The notes beneath the pieces are model-generated. The model was not told the DNA's origin. It worked only from the letters and a program-made list of their open reading frames with translations, and searched no databases. Below are positions 55,237 through 64,000 of a stretch of 64,000 bases of DNA, in pieces. Origin of the DNA: Pseudoalteromonas shioyasakiensis. GTDB lineage: Bacteria > Pseudomonadota > Gammaproteobacteria > Enterobacterales > Alteromonadaceae. Where the stretch lies: the NCBI RefSeq assembly GCF_001550135.1, contig NZ_LRUE01000022.1, positions 62,001-126,000 of the forward strand. Direction: 5' to 3'. Within the stretch, counting starts at the first letter, position 1; the number at the start of each line of letters is the position of its first letter. The position numbers and the translations under genes are program-made.

Positions 55237-58200
55237 GTGAGAAATCTACTAACCAAACCTTGTGCTATTGCACTTGCTGTTGCCAGTGGTTTTAGCCAAC
55301 ATGCATTTGCCAATGAGGCTGAGATTGCCCGCCCTGCCAACACCACTCCAGCAGCTAATGAACAAACTGAAGAGCCGGAAAAAATCGTTGTTACGGGTTC
55401 TCGTATTAAACGCGATAGCTTTTCAATTCCAACACCGCTGGTCACAATGGACCGCGAAGCCATTGCCGATACAGGTTTAACCAACTTATCAGACATTTTG
55501 GTTGATAACATGCCAGCTCTTAGCGAGAGCATAGGTAATACCACCAGCCAATCAAGTGTTTCAGCGACCGGTTTATCGACAGTACAGCTTCGAGATTTAG
55601 GCGCTAACCGTACCCTAACATTGATTGATGGTCGTCGTGTTGTTTCAAACAGCTACAGTGGCAACTATGTCAGTTTAAATACCATTCCGAGCGGTATGGT
55701 TGAGCGCGTTGAAATAATCAGTGGTGGTGCATCTGCAACCTATGGTGCCGATGCTGTAGCAGGTGTGGTGAATATTATCACCCAATCCAAAAAAGAAGGC
55801 TTTGATTTTAAAGCGAACACAGGTGAAACCACCGATGGCGGCGGTAAAGAATTTACCCTTGATTTAAACTACGGTACCTCGTTTGCTGAAGATCGCGGTT
55901 ACGCCTATTTCAGTGCCAACTGGGACCGTGATTTCGGTATGACTTTTTACGATCGTAAACGCGCACAAATCGAAGATTCTTACCGCTACGACGATGAGCA
56001 AATGTGTAATCAGATGCTCACAAAAGACGGTTATCAATGTATGCGTGACATCACACAAGCTGATTGGGTTAGCAAAAGTGATGGTATTCCTGGCGGTGTG
56101 TTCTTAGAAAACAGCCGTAACGACACGCAATTTTGGTATGACGGCCAAACTCTACGTGATGACTGGAAAGGCAACGAAGAAATTTACGGTGTGAATTCTA
56201 GGCAATACGTGATGCTTGATGTACCAAGCGATAACGTATCTGCTGCAGTTAAAATTGATTACGATTTAACTGACGATGTAATGTTCTACGCGCAAGTTCA
56301 ATACAGTGAAAGTGGTTCTTTTAACAATAAGTCGCCTGAAGATGAATACGAAGGTGCGTATGTACCGCGTTATGACCCGACCACTGGCGAGCCCCTTGCA
56401 GATGTAGCACCGGGTTATATCCCTATCGACAACCCATATGTTCCGCAAGAAATCCTCGATGCCAACCCATACAAAGATCGTATTTATTGGGATCGCCGCT
56501 TCAGTGAAGTGGGGAATATTAGCACTGATAATACCCGTAAAACGATTCGTAGTTGGGCAGGTCTCCAAGGCACATTATTTAACGACGAGTGGGACTGGGA
56601 TGTATCTGCAAGTTATGGTCGTTTTACCCAACACCAAATTCGTAGCAATGAATTAAATACTGTAAAACTTAATCAAGCTTTGCAAGCAGAAGAATTAGCG
56701 GATGGCACCATTCAATGTATTGATGAAGCAGCTCGCGCTGAAGGCTGTGTGCCAATTAACTTATTTGGTGAGGGCTCTATCACCGAAGAAATGGCTGCTT
56801 GGATCCGTACCAACCCAATTATTGATACCGAAATAGAACAATACGGTGTAGTTGGCTACGTTGCGGGTGATTTATTTGAATTACCAGCAGGCTCAGTATC
56901 CGCAGTATTTGGTGGTGAATACCGTAAAGACAGCCAAGACCTATCAACCAGCGACGACATGAAGGCAGGCGGTATTACCTTCAACTATGTACCAAATTTT
57001 TATGGTGAAGTTGAGGTCTATGAAGCCTTTGCAGAGCTTGCGATCCCACTTTTAAAAGATGCTCCTTTAGCAAAAAATTTAAGCGCAGAAACTTCATTAC
57101 GTTTAGCTAACTACAGCATGGAAAACGTCAACACTGTTGCCAGCTACAAGCTAGGTGTATTTTGGGAACCAATCGAAGGCTATGCATTTAGAGCAAACTA
57201 CGCTCGCGCTCAACGTGCTCCCACAATCACTGAGCTTATGTCACCACCGCGTGGCGATTACGACAGCTATGATGATATTTGTGACGGTTTAACAGCAACA
57301 TCAACTAAAGCAGGTCACGATAACTGCCGCAAAGAACCTACGTTAGCTGCGCAACTTGCTGCTGATCCTAACTTTGAATTTAGCGATGAGAACAACAGTT
57401 ACTCTCCAGGGGCAGGTAACGAAAATCTAAAAGAAGAAACCGCTGATACTTATACCTTTGGTGTGACAGTGGCTCCTGCCTTTTTAGAAAACTTTAATCT
57501 TGCTGTTGATTACTACGATATTGCTATTGTTGATGCGATTTCGCAGATCAGCAATGAAAACATCATGCGTGAATGTTACGACTCAGAAGCAGCATGGGGT
57601 GAAGACAACGTATTTTGTAATGATATTACCCGTAATAGCGAAGGTAACATTATCAAAATTCTTCAGCGTCAATATAACCTCGATGAGCTAACTGCACGTG
57701 GTTATGATGTGGTTGCACAGTACAAATTAGACTTAGATAACCTAGGTCAGTTATCGTTTAAACTAGATTACAACCATGTAATCGAAAACTCGCAAACTTA
57801 TGAAGGCCTTGATGGCAGCTTAGTAACCAGTCACTACGCAGGTTACGGCAGCAGCAAAGATAAAGCCTCAATGTCACTTACATGGCGTAACGATAACTTG
57901 CGTATTCGCTGGCGTACAAATTACTTAGGCTCGTTTAAAGCAAGCCAGAGTCTTGAAGAAGATTATCAAGAGTATGTTGCCGAAAATGATGCCCGCTGTG
58001 AGGCTGGTGAAGATACTTGTATCAGTAATCCAGAAAAACTTGCCTACCAAGATTATGGTTCGTTCTTAAAGCACAGCCTTTCAGCGTCTTACACCATGTC
58101 ACTTGGTGAACAGAGCCAATTGCGCGTATTCGGTGGTGTGAATAACGTGTTTGATAATAAAGGTGACTTTTATCCATATGGCCGTGGTAATTACTACAGC

Positions 58201-58257
58201 GCATACGGCGGTGGTGCTGGTCGCTACGTGTATGTAGGTGCTCAATATAGCTTTTAA
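55237..58257 (+). CDS. TonB-dependent outer membrane receptor
   Basis: The 1006-residue receptor takes up large substrates through the outer membrane using TonB energy. It has a signal peptide (about residues 1-25), a plug domain (about 45-180) with VVTGSRIKRDSFSIPTP, LRDLGANRTLTLIDGRR, VERVEIISGGASATYGADAVAGVVNII, and a 22-strand-type barrel ending with the C-terminal Phe (YVGAQYSF). The start is GTG 55237 after an AGGA site. The plug type is that of the large, sugar- or peptide-importing receptors of Alteromonadales and Xanthomonads; substrate is not known. It is divergent from a membrane regulator, suggesting a one-component sensor with its target. Confidence 0.93.
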   Translation: MRNLLTKPCAIALAVASGFSQHAFANEAEIARPANTTPAANEQTEEPEKIVVTGSRIKRDSFSIPTPLVTMDREAIADTGLTNLSDILVDNMPALSESIGNTTSQSSVSATGLSTVQLRDLGANRTLTLIDGRRVVSNSYSGNYVSLNTIPSGMVERVEIISGGASATYGADAVAGVVNIITQSKKEGFDFKANTGETTDGGGKEFTLDLNYGTSFAEDRGYAYFSANWDRDFGMTFYDRKRAQIEDSYRYDDEQMCNQMLTKDGYQCMRDITQADWVSKSDGIPGGVFLENSRNDTQFWYDGQTLRDDWKGNEEIYGVNSRQYVMLDVPSDNVSAAVKIDYDLTDDVMFYAQVQYSESGSFNNKSPEDEYEGAYVPRYDPTTGEPLADVAPGYIPIDNPYVPQEILDANPYKDRIYWDRRFSEVGNISTDNTRKTIRSWAGLQGTLFNDEWDWDVSASYGRFTQHQIRSNELNTVKLNQALQAEELADGTIQCIDEAARAEGCVPINLFGEGSITEEMAAWIRTNPIIDTEIEQYGVVGYVAGDLFELPAGSVSAVFGGEYRKDSQDLSTSDDMKAGGITFNYVPNFYGEVEVYEAFAELAIPLLKDAPLAKNLSAETSLRLANYSMENVNTVASYKLGVFWEPIEGYAFRANYARAQRAPTITELMSPPRGDYDSYDDICDGLTATSTKAGHDNCRKEPTLAAQLAADPNFEFSDENNSYSPGAGNENLKEETADTYTFGVTVAPAFLENFNLAVDYYDIAIVDAISQISNENIMRECYDSEAAWGEDNVFCNDITRNSEGNIIKILQRQYNLDELTARGYDVVAQYKLDLDNLGQLSFKLDYNHVIENSQTYEGLDGSLVTSHYAGYGSSKDKASMSLTWRNDNLRIRWRTNYLGSFKASQSLEEDYQEYVAENDARCEAGEDTCISNPEKLAYQDYGSFLKHSLSASYTMSLGEQSQLRVFGGVNNVFDNKGDFYPYGRGNYYSAYGGGAGRYVYVGAQYSF

Positions 58258-58293
58258 CCGTTTCATATGAAGATCCCCAGCTAGGCTGACATC

Positions 58294-58322
58294 AAAGGCG
58301 CATTTTTATTGCGCCTTTTATC
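58294..58322. terminator. Terminator between TonB receptor and zapE
   Basis: A 9-bp perfect stem (58294-58302 with 58310-58318, AAAGGCGCA/TGCGCCTTT) with a T-rich loop lies between the convergent genes, touching the zapE stop. Confidence 0.85.
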
Positions 58323-59430
58323 TTTTCCAGCTTTGCATCCCAACTAACCGAGACTCGGTACGCGCATATTCAAATGCCAGTTTTTGGCCTTGATATAAAT
58401 CGCTAATACCCACATCGGCCGAAATCACCAGTAATCGGCTGCGATCATAAAACTCATCAACTAAAGCAATAAAGCGCCGCGCTTCATCATCTAAAAAATG
58501 TTCTTGTAAATCCTGCTTTTCTCGCTGATAACTATCTTCAATGCCATGCACAATTTGTTTACCTGTTGCTCCGCGCCCCATCACCGGCACATTGAGTAAA
58601 TAAACGCGCTGAAAACGCTCTGCCAAATAAATATAATCCGCGGTGCTTCTAGGTCCTGAGCAAAGCGTCATAAAATCAAACATAATGGCGTCTTGAGCTT
58701 GCATTACACAGCTAAGCTCGCGGTGGCAAACCGCTATCGTTGTTTGCCTTTGTATAGCTTGCTCGTGCTTTAAAAAGCGCTCTGTTAGCGCCTTTTTGTT
58801 ACCAATAAAATAATGTGCGGTTTGTTTGCCAAAGCGAAAGCGATGATCGGTATCGCCTTCAACACTTAAAACATGGCAATGCTCATTTAATAAATCGATA
58901 GTGGGTAAAAATCGTGCTCGCTGTAAACCATTACGATATAACTGCTCCGGTTGGCAGTTTGACGTTGCCACTAACACTACTTGCTGCTCAAACAAGGCTT
59001 TAAATAAGCCACCTAAGATCATGGCATCACCAATATCAGATACAAAAAACTCATCAAAACAAATCAAGCGAATGTGCTCTGCCCACTCTTTAGCAATCAC
59101 CGTCAGCGGATTTTTCTGCCCTTGCAGCTGAGTTAAGCGCTCATGCACTTGCTTCATAAAATGATGAAAGTGCAAACGCTGTTTAGCTTCAGTGTTAACA
59201 AGCTTGAAAAACACGTCCATTAACATAGATTTACCACGCCCTACTGGGCCATATAAATAAACCCCTTTTATTGGCTTAGCGCCTTGCCACCAATGGCTTG
59301 GTGCAGCTAATTCTGTGGCTAGATTATCGAGAGCATTAATCGCTGTGCGCTGGGCACGGTCTTCTTGCAAATCACCTTTGGCTATTTGCGCTTGGTAATG
59401 CTGTAATATTTGTCCTTGCTGTACTGTCAT
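58318..59430 (-). CDS. zapE: Cell division protein ZapE (AFG1-like ATPase)
   Basis: ZapE is a P-loop ATPase that acts at the Z ring during late constriction. The 370-residue protein has Walker A GPVGRGKSML (61-70), HFHHFMKQVHERL, Walker B LICFDEFFVSDIGDAM, sensor VATSNCQPEQLY and a C-terminal FIALVDEFYDRSRLL; all are typical of the AFG1/ZapE family. It is divergent from rsuA across 58 bp. Confidence 0.95.
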   Translation of the reverse strand: MTVQQGQILQHYQAQIAKGDLQEDRAQRTAINALDNLATELAAPSHWWQGAKPIKGVYLYGPVGRGKSMLMDVFFKLVNTEAKQRLHFHHFMKQVHERLTQLQGQKNPLTVIAKEWAEHIRLICFDEFFVSDIGDAMILGGLFKALFEQQVVLVATSNCQPEQLYRNGLQRARFLPTIDLLNEHCHVLSVEGDTDHRFRFGKQTAHYFIGNKKALTERFLKHEQAIQRQTTIAVCHRELSCVMQAQDAIMFDFMTLCSGPRSTADYIYLAERFQRVYLLNVPVMGRGATGKQIVHGIEDSYQREKQDLQEHFLDDEARRFIALVDEFYDRSRLLVISADVGISDLYQGQKLAFEYARTESRLVGMQSWKR

Positions 59431-59488
59431 AGGTAACTAGTATCCGCTATACTCGCCGCCATTGTAGCCGACTAAAAATGTGATCCCA

Positions 59489-60187
59489 ATGAAATTTCCA
59501 TGCCGTTTAGATAAATTTATTAGCCATATTGCCGAGTTACCTCGCAGCAAAACCAAAGCAGGTATCAAACGTAAATACGCCACTGTGAATGGCGAGGTGA
59601 TCACCTCATTTGATTATTCAATCAGCCAAGATGATGACGTGCGCTGGCAAGGCGAGCCACTGGTATTTTTAGGTAAGCGCTACTTCATGCTCCATAAGCC
59701 TGCTGGCTATGTATGTGCCAATAAAGATGACCTTCACCCGACTGTATTCGATTTACTTGATGAACCAAATATGAGCGACTTTCATGTTGCAGGCCGTTTA
59801 GATATCGATACTACAGGGTTAGTAATCATCACCAATGATGGCGACTGGTCACACAAAATTACTGCACCAAAGCATAACAAATTCAAAACGTATTTAGTTG
59901 AAACTCAAGAACCTATTGATGAAGAAGCCATTGCAGCGTTAGAGCAAGGGGTGCAATTGCACAACGAAAAAGAGCTAACTCGCCCTGCGGTTGTTGAAAA
60001 ACTTGCAAGCTACAGCTTACGCCTTTCAATTTGCGAAGGTAAATACCACCAAGTTAAGCGAATGCTTGCGGCTGTAGGTAATAAAGTTGTTGAATTACAT
60101 CGTGAAAAAATAGCTGACATCACCCTCGACGAAAGCCTTGCAAGCGGTGAATATCGTGCCCTTACAGAAGCCGAACTGAAGCTCTAA
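59489..60187 (+). CDS. rsuA: 16S rRNA pseudouridine(516) synthase
   Basis: RsuA makes pseudouridine at position 516 of 16S rRNA. It has an S4-like N-terminal RNA-binding domain (about 1-60; CRLDKFISHI) and a catalytic domain with YFMLHKPAGYVCAN, the catalytic aspartate in AGRLDIDTTGLV, and KYHQVKRMLAAVGNKVVELHR. The last motif and EYRALTE match RsuA rather than RluE or RluF. ATG 59489 (MKFPCRLDKF) is preferred to a GTG three codons before it because it fits the S4 domain start. Confidence 0.93.
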   Translation: MKFPCRLDKFISHIAELPRSKTKAGIKRKYATVNGEVITSFDYSISQDDDVRWQGEPLVFLGKRYFMLHKPAGYVCANKDDLHPTVFDLLDEPNMSDFHVAGRLDIDTTGLVIITNDGDWSHKITAPKHNKFKTYLVETQEPIDEEAIAALEQGVQLHNEKELTRPAVVEKLASYSLRLSICEGKYHQVKRMLAAVGNKVVELHREKIADITLDESLASGEYRALTEAELKL

Positions 60188-60290
60188 ATAGGTACTTGAG
60201 CAAAAGTCATGATAACGCTGTCATTTTTCCTTAATAAAACCAGACAAACGTGGTAAAAGTTAACAGGGGAAATAATAAAGGAGGCTGACT

Positions 60291-61916
60291 GTGTTATCAG
60301 GATTAGCTTTAAAAACAAAAATCACCTTATTTGCTATCGCTATGTTTATTGCGTTATCTGCGATAGCGTTACTTGGCTTACAATCTTTACGCCATGCCAG
60401 CGAAAGCGACAACATCGCGCGTATCAACCAGCTCATGAAGAGCACCACCAATATTGTTGAGCAATTTGAGTTGATGGTTAAAAGCAATCAACTCGAAGAA
60501 GCACAAGCAAAGAAGCTTGCTATTCAGGTACTTCGAGAAAATAAATACCACGACTCAGAATATGTGTATGTCGTCGACAACAACTTAGATTTTGTCGCCA
60601 CTCCGCACGACCCAGAGCTACACGGCACCAGCTTTAACGATTTTAAAGATGCCAGCGGCAACAGTATCGGCCGTATGGTCGAAAATCTCGTGGGTAACAC
60701 GACCAATAAAATCATCACCTATCACTGGGATTCAGTGCGAGATGGTGAAACCGTTGATTTAACCTCTGTAGTACAAAAAACACCGCTGTTTGGCTGGTAT
60801 GTTGGTACAGGCATTAGCGCCAAAGAAGTTGATGAACGTTATTGGAATACTGCAAAGTGGTTGCTGGGCTTATCTATGCTTATTGCCATTGCACTGACCT
60901 TTGCTATTGCTCGCTTTGGCTCATCGCTCACTAATGCCTTAGGCGGCGAAATTGATGAAGTAATCGGTATTGTAAAAAACGTCTCTCGCGGCAACTTAAA
61001 CTCATATATTCGCCAAGATGCTCCACCTGAGAGCATTATTGCTGCCATGCATTACATGCAGCAAGGTTTACGTGGCGTTGTTGGCGGCATTAAAGGCGTT
61101 ACAGATAGCTTAAAAAATCAAAGTGTTGATAACGAGTCTCGCTCTGTTGAGCTCGATAAACTCACTCGTAGCCTAAACGAAGAAACTCAAATGGTAGCTT
61201 CAGCAATTACCGAGTTAACAGCCTCAGCGCAAACCGTTGTTGAACATGCTGAACAAGCCGCTTACTCAGTGCAAGAAGCTGAGCAACAAGGTCAAAGCGC
61301 CAGCCACTTAACCAGCGAGGCTGCTGATACCATCGCGCTTTTAGAGCAGCAAATTGACAGCGCTGGTAATAATATTCAAGTGCTAGATGATGAGGTAAAT
61401 AACATCGCAAATGTGCTCAGTGTTATTCAAGGTATTGCCGAACAAACTAACTTACTTGCGCTTAACGCAGCGATAGAAGCTGCCCGTGCAGGTGAGCAAG
61501 GACGAGGCTTTGCTGTTGTTGCTGATGAAGTTCGCGGGCTTGCTCAGCGCACACAAACCAGTACTGAAGAAATCCGCAATATGATTGGCAAACTACAAGC
61601 TGCAACCCAAGATGCCAAATCATCTGTTTCGCTTAGTATTAGTACCAGTGAACAAACCGTTGAAAAGTCGACTAAAGCCAATGAAGAGCTAAAACGCGTT
61701 GCCAGTTCACTCAGCGCCATCGCGCAAATGAGCCATCAGATAGCCATTGCTGCAAAAGAGCAGCTTGATGCCGGTGAAGACACTGCCAAACGTATCGTAA
61801 CTATCTCAGACACGGCTTCACAAACGGCTGATGTATCAAATCAGGCCCATACAGCAACCGATTTGATCAAAGGTCTTACTAGCAATTTAGAAACTGAAAC
61901 CGCTAAATTCAGTTAA
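60291..61916 (+). CDS. Methyl-accepting chemotaxis protein with single Cache sensor
   Basis: This chemoreceptor has two membrane helices (about 10-31 and 188-207) around a periplasmic sCache_2-type domain ([21 protein letters not shown] and GWYVGTGI are typical), a HAMP-like segment (about 210-262), and a cytoplasmic MCP domain with the conserved hairpin tip [20 protein letters not shown] and [12 protein letters not shown] (about 383-414). sCache_2 receptors often sense small organic acids such as acetate or propionate; the ligand is open. The start is GTG 60291, six bases after an AAAGGAGG site, one of the strongest in the window. Confidence 0.94.
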   Translation: MLSGLALKTKITLFAIAMFIALSAIALLGLQSLRHASESDNIARINQLMKSTTNIVEQFELMVKSNQLEEAQAKKLAIQVLRENKYHDSEYVYVVDNNLDFVATPHDPELHGTSFNDFKDASGNSIGRMVENLVGNTTNKIITYHWDSVRDGETVDLTSVVQKTPLFGWYVGTGISAKEVDERYWNTAKWLLGLSMLIAIALTFAIARFGSSLTNALGGEIDEVIGIVKNVSRGNLNSYIRQDAPPESIIAAMHYMQQGLRGVVGGIKGVTDSLKNQSVDNESRSVELDKLTRSLNEETQMVASAITELTASAQTVVEHAEQAAYSVQEAEQQGQSASHLTSEAADTIALLEQQIDSAGNNIQVLDDEVNNIANVLSVIQGIAEQTNLLALNAAIEAARAGEQGRGFAVVADEVRGLAQRTQTSTEEIRNMIGKLQAATQDAKSSVSLSISTSEQTVEKSTKANEELKRVASSLSAIAQMSHQIAIAAKEQLDAGEDTAKRIVTISDTASQTADVSNQAHTATDLIKGLTSNLETETAKFS

Positions 61917-61928
61917 TTTAAATCAACT

Positions 61929-61968
61929 AAAACGAAAAAGCCCAGCAACTGCTGGGCTTTTTCGTTTT
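61929..61968. terminator. Terminator between chemoreceptor and DUF2884 genes
   Basis: An 18-bp perfect stem (61929-61946 with 61951-61968, core AAAAGCCCAGC/GCTGGGCTTTT) with a 4-base loop serves both convergent genes. It is the longest stem in the window. Confidence 0.94.
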
Positions 61969-61977
61969 AAATTCGCA

Positions 61978-62760
61978 TTAAGACTTTATTTGTACCAAAT
62001 CAAAATCGGCCATACCAGGCACCATTTGTTGTAATCGTGATTCGGTGACATCTAATGAGTTCAAACACTCACAATACTCAGAGGCTTTCATCTCTAATTG
62101 CTCTGCTTTCTTTTGTAGTGATTTATCAATTTCTTTTGAGATGATATCCATACGCTGCCCCATATCATTGATACGGTCTTCGATGTTACCTTCGCGCGAT
62201 TTAAAAGCATCGCCTAACGAGACTAAAATAGCGCCAAGTGAGCCATGCACTGCAGAGTGAATTTTTTGGCTGATTTCTTTGGTAAAAAAGTCATCTATTT
62301 TCGACAGCGACTGCGGAGCAATAAAGAAGAAGTCATCACCACGCTTAAATTTATCCATCAGCGCACGCTCAACATATTGCAGCTGAGTTTTTAGTACTTC
62401 GGGCTCTTTGTCTGACATGCCCTCAACAACTTGCTCGATGGCACTTAAGCCAAGGTTTACACCATCGGTCGCCAAGTCAACAAGTTCAGGGACTGTTTGC
62501 CTGATACCGCGGCTGAACTGCTCTACAACTTTGCTTTCATCTGGGCTTAAATCAACCCAATAACCTCTTATAAACAATTGGTTATCGTTATTGATCTGTA
62601 CGCGAGTTTGACCTTTATCAACAATACGAATGACATCATCAGTGATTATTAAGCCATGGCTTAGCTCTACATCGCATTGTTTTTTTTCTAGGGTTGCGTA
62701 GCTGGAAAAGCTAGAGAATGTAATGGCCGCTGCTAACAACGAGCGAGAAAAGAACGCCAT
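61978..62760 (-). CDS. DUF2884 (YggN-like) periplasmic protein
   Basis: The 260-residue protein has a signal peptide (AFFSRSLLAAAITFSSFSSYA) and the DUF2884/YggN pattern: CDVELSHGLIITDDVIRI, LFIRGYWVDLSPDE, and a long alpha-helical rest with coiled coil near the C-terminus (RINDMGQRMDIISKEIDKSL). Function is unknown. ATG 62758-62760 is preferred to a GTG two codons upstream since it follows a GAGG site by 5 bases. Confidence 0.85.
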   Translation of the reverse strand: MAFFSRSLLAAAITFSSFSSYATLEKKQCDVELSHGLIITDDVIRIVDKGQTRVQINNDNQLFIRGYWVDLSPDESKVVEQFSRGIRQTVPELVDLATDGVNLGLSAIEQVVEGMSDKEPEVLKTQLQYVERALMDKFKRGDDFFFIAPQSLSKIDDFFTKEISQKIHSAVHGSLGAILVSLGDAFKSREGNIEDRINDMGQRMDIISKEIDKSLQKKAEQLEMKASEYCECLNSLDVTESRLQQMVPGMADFDLVQIKS

Positions 62761-62827
62761 ATACACCTCAAAAAGACAAAAAAGGAAGGCCGCTAGATTA
62801 GCAAATATCCAATTTTATGCAAGTAAA

Positions 62828-62848
62828 ACGCCTAGCTATGCTAGGCGT
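62828..62848 (-). terminator. Terminator of the metalloprotease gene
   Basis: On the - strand ACGCCTAGC pairs with GCTAGGCGT (62828-62836 with 62840-62848), 3-base loop, then TTTT, just past the metalloprotease stop. Confidence 0.88.
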
Positions 62849-62865
62849 CTTAAAAGAAAGGTGGA

Positions 62866-64000
62866 TTAAATTGGTGAACCCGGTGGCATTGGCAACACTT
62901 TAAAGTTTGCAGGCCATTCACCGCTTTCTAAAAACAAGCTGATTTGCTCGCTTAAGTATTGCTTAAATGCACTGTTACCAACGGATGCACTGCCTAGCAT
63001 TGATTCTTGTTGGTAACTCTTTGCAAGTTTAGCTAAGTAGTAACGAAGCTGTGCTTGTACTTCGGGTGCCACCTCATTGCTTGCCACTAAGTCAGCAAAC
63101 TGTTTCGCCGTTAAAAGCTGCACACGTTGGCTAATTTTACCTGCCATCCCTGAAGCAATTTTTTGCTCAAAAACTTGCTGATAAGTTTGTGCTAATAGCG
63201 CATCTAAACCATAAAATGCATCGCTTCGTGCTTGCTGCTGCGCCAAACGGTTAATGCGTTGGCTATTGAAAAGTAGGCTCAAGCTATGTGCTGCAGCAAC
63301 CTCAGGCAGCGCCATAGCATCAAGCGTTAGTCCTGTGCGACCAACAATACTTTCGCGTGATTTAGATTCTCCATATGCTTTTGGTGGAATAAGCGCTAAT
63401 ATTGACTCAGGTAAAACAAGGTTTTCGGCTTTTAGCGTTGCAAGTAAGGCATCCACTGCTGCTTGTTGCGTTTGCTTTGCCACAACCTGTGCCCCTTTTG
63501 GTTGTGAGCCATCACGTACTTCGTACTCATAATTCACACCAGCAATTAGTTTAACCGCAGCTTCTACTTGATAGCGATGGAACAAATAAAGTGGCACCAG
63601 TATTTCTTCTAGTTGTGATAAAGCAGTGCCTGTTTTGATGTTTTCGATACCAAAGCTCGTCAGCGCTTGTTTGCGAACATCAAGTACACGCATTAGCTCA
63701 TCACTTGGTGAACTGCCGTTATCCCATAAATGCCCTGTTGGGTGAGCACCACCTTGAGCGCGGGCATCACTGTCTGAAATAAATTCCAGCCCTTTGCTTT
63801 TGTTTTCAGCTAAAATTGCGGCCAATTGCTGTGCTTCATTTTGATTGGTGAAGTCGCTATAACCGTATTTGACCACTTGGGTATCCCACACGCCCATGCC
63901 AGTAGCATAGCCTCGACTTACATCTAATTTACCTTGCTCATTAAAGCTCAGTAGTGGGTGTGGATAATCCATCACAGAGGCTCTGTCTGCCACTGACGCT
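62866..64000 (-). CDS. Zinc-dependent metalloprotease (DUF4953/DUF5117 type), 5' end outside window
   Basis: The last 378 residues of a large exported protease are visible. The seen part has MDYPHPLLSF, GYATGMGVWDTQVVKYGYSDF, DARAQGGAHPTGHLWDNGSSP and EEILVPLYLFHRYQVEAAVKLIGG-like (AAVKLIAGVNY), the marks of the zinc-dependent metalloproteases with DUF5117, DUF5118 and DUF4953 regions common in marine bacteria. The HExxH zinc site should lie upstream, beyond 64000, and cannot be checked. The frame is open to the right edge. The protein ends with PMPPGSPI and its stop is followed by a terminator. Confidence 0.9.
   Translation of the reverse strand, partial: ASVADRASVMDYPHPLLSFNEQGKLDVSRGYATGMGVWDTQVVKYGYSDFTNQNEAQQLAAILAENKSKGLEFISDSDARAQGGAHPTGHLWDNGSSPSDELMRVLDVRKQALTSFGIENIKTGTALSQLEEILVPLYLFHRYQVEAAVKLIAGVNYEYEVRDGSQPKGAQVVAKQTQQAAVDALLATLKAENLVLPESILALIPPKAYGESKSRESIVGRTGLTLDAMALPEVAAAHSLSLLFNSQRINRLAQQQARSDAFYGLDALLAQTYQQVFEQKIASGMAGKISQRVQLLTAKQFADLVASNEVAPEVQAQLRYYLAKLAKSYQQESMLGSASVGNSAFKQYLSEQISLFLESGEWPANFKVLPMPPGSPI

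Overview
The window is ordinary, densely coded chromosome of a marine gammaproteobacterium, most likely Pseudoalteromonas or a close Alteromonadales relative. This is inferred from gene order (purL / mltF / tadA / gsk / glsB / rpoH-ftsXEY / rsmD; rpsU-yqeY-dnaG-rpoD; dusB-fis; gmhA-hldE beside waaA), the moderate G+C content, and the load of TonB receptor, c-di-GMP and exported hydrolase genes. I see no rRNA, tRNA, CRISPR array, insertion sequence, prophage or plasmid functions.

Layout. 1-9356: the 3' part of kbl, then an envelope polysaccharide block: gmhB, a family 9 glycosyltransferase, kdkA, two further GT-B type glycosyltransferases, a Wzi-like outer membrane protein, hldE and gmhA. 9545-14461: waaA, a DUF1415 gene and the ydbH-ynbE-ydbL envelope lipid operon. 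14596-26267: purL, mltF, a previously easy-to-miss 56-residue basic protein gene, tadA, gsk, glsB, rpoH and ftsX-ftsE. 26321-36445: ftsY with a long repeat-built N-terminal domain, rsmD, the macromolecular synthesis operon rpsU-yqeY-dnaG-rpoD, prmA, and dusB-fis. 36676-40488: purH, an exported methyltransferase and purD. 40583-46438: two c-di-GMP signalling proteins around a DUF2797 gene. 46517-52437: a small unknown gene, an HDAC-family deacetylase, a tight five-gene operon (creA-like lipoprotein to serine hydrolase) and a small outer membrane barrel gene broken by an in-frame TGA. 52448-58257: a CHMI-like isomerase, a CadC/ToxR-like membrane regulator and a divergent TonB-dependent receptor. 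58318-64000: zapE, rsuA, a chemoreceptor, a DUF2884 protein and the 3' part of a large zinc-dependent metalloprotease gene.

The main themes are inner-core LPS synthesis (heptose supply by GmhA, HldE and GmhB; Kdo transfer by WaaA; Kdo phosphorylation by KdkA), purine synthesis and salvage (PurL, PurH, PurD, Gsk), and information processing and division (RpoH, RpoD, DnaG, Fis, FtsY, FtsEX, ZapE). No novel multi-gene defence or mobile system is visible. The strongest unusual signal is a base-perfect CIRCE (HrcA) operator lying at the predicted start site of rpoH, which would put the activator sigma-32 under a repressor-type heat-shock control. Other points worth a second look are the 56-residue basic protein, the 45-bp repeat expansion in ftsY, the in-frame TGA in the barrel gene, and a long inverted repeat in the leader of the TonB receptor gene.
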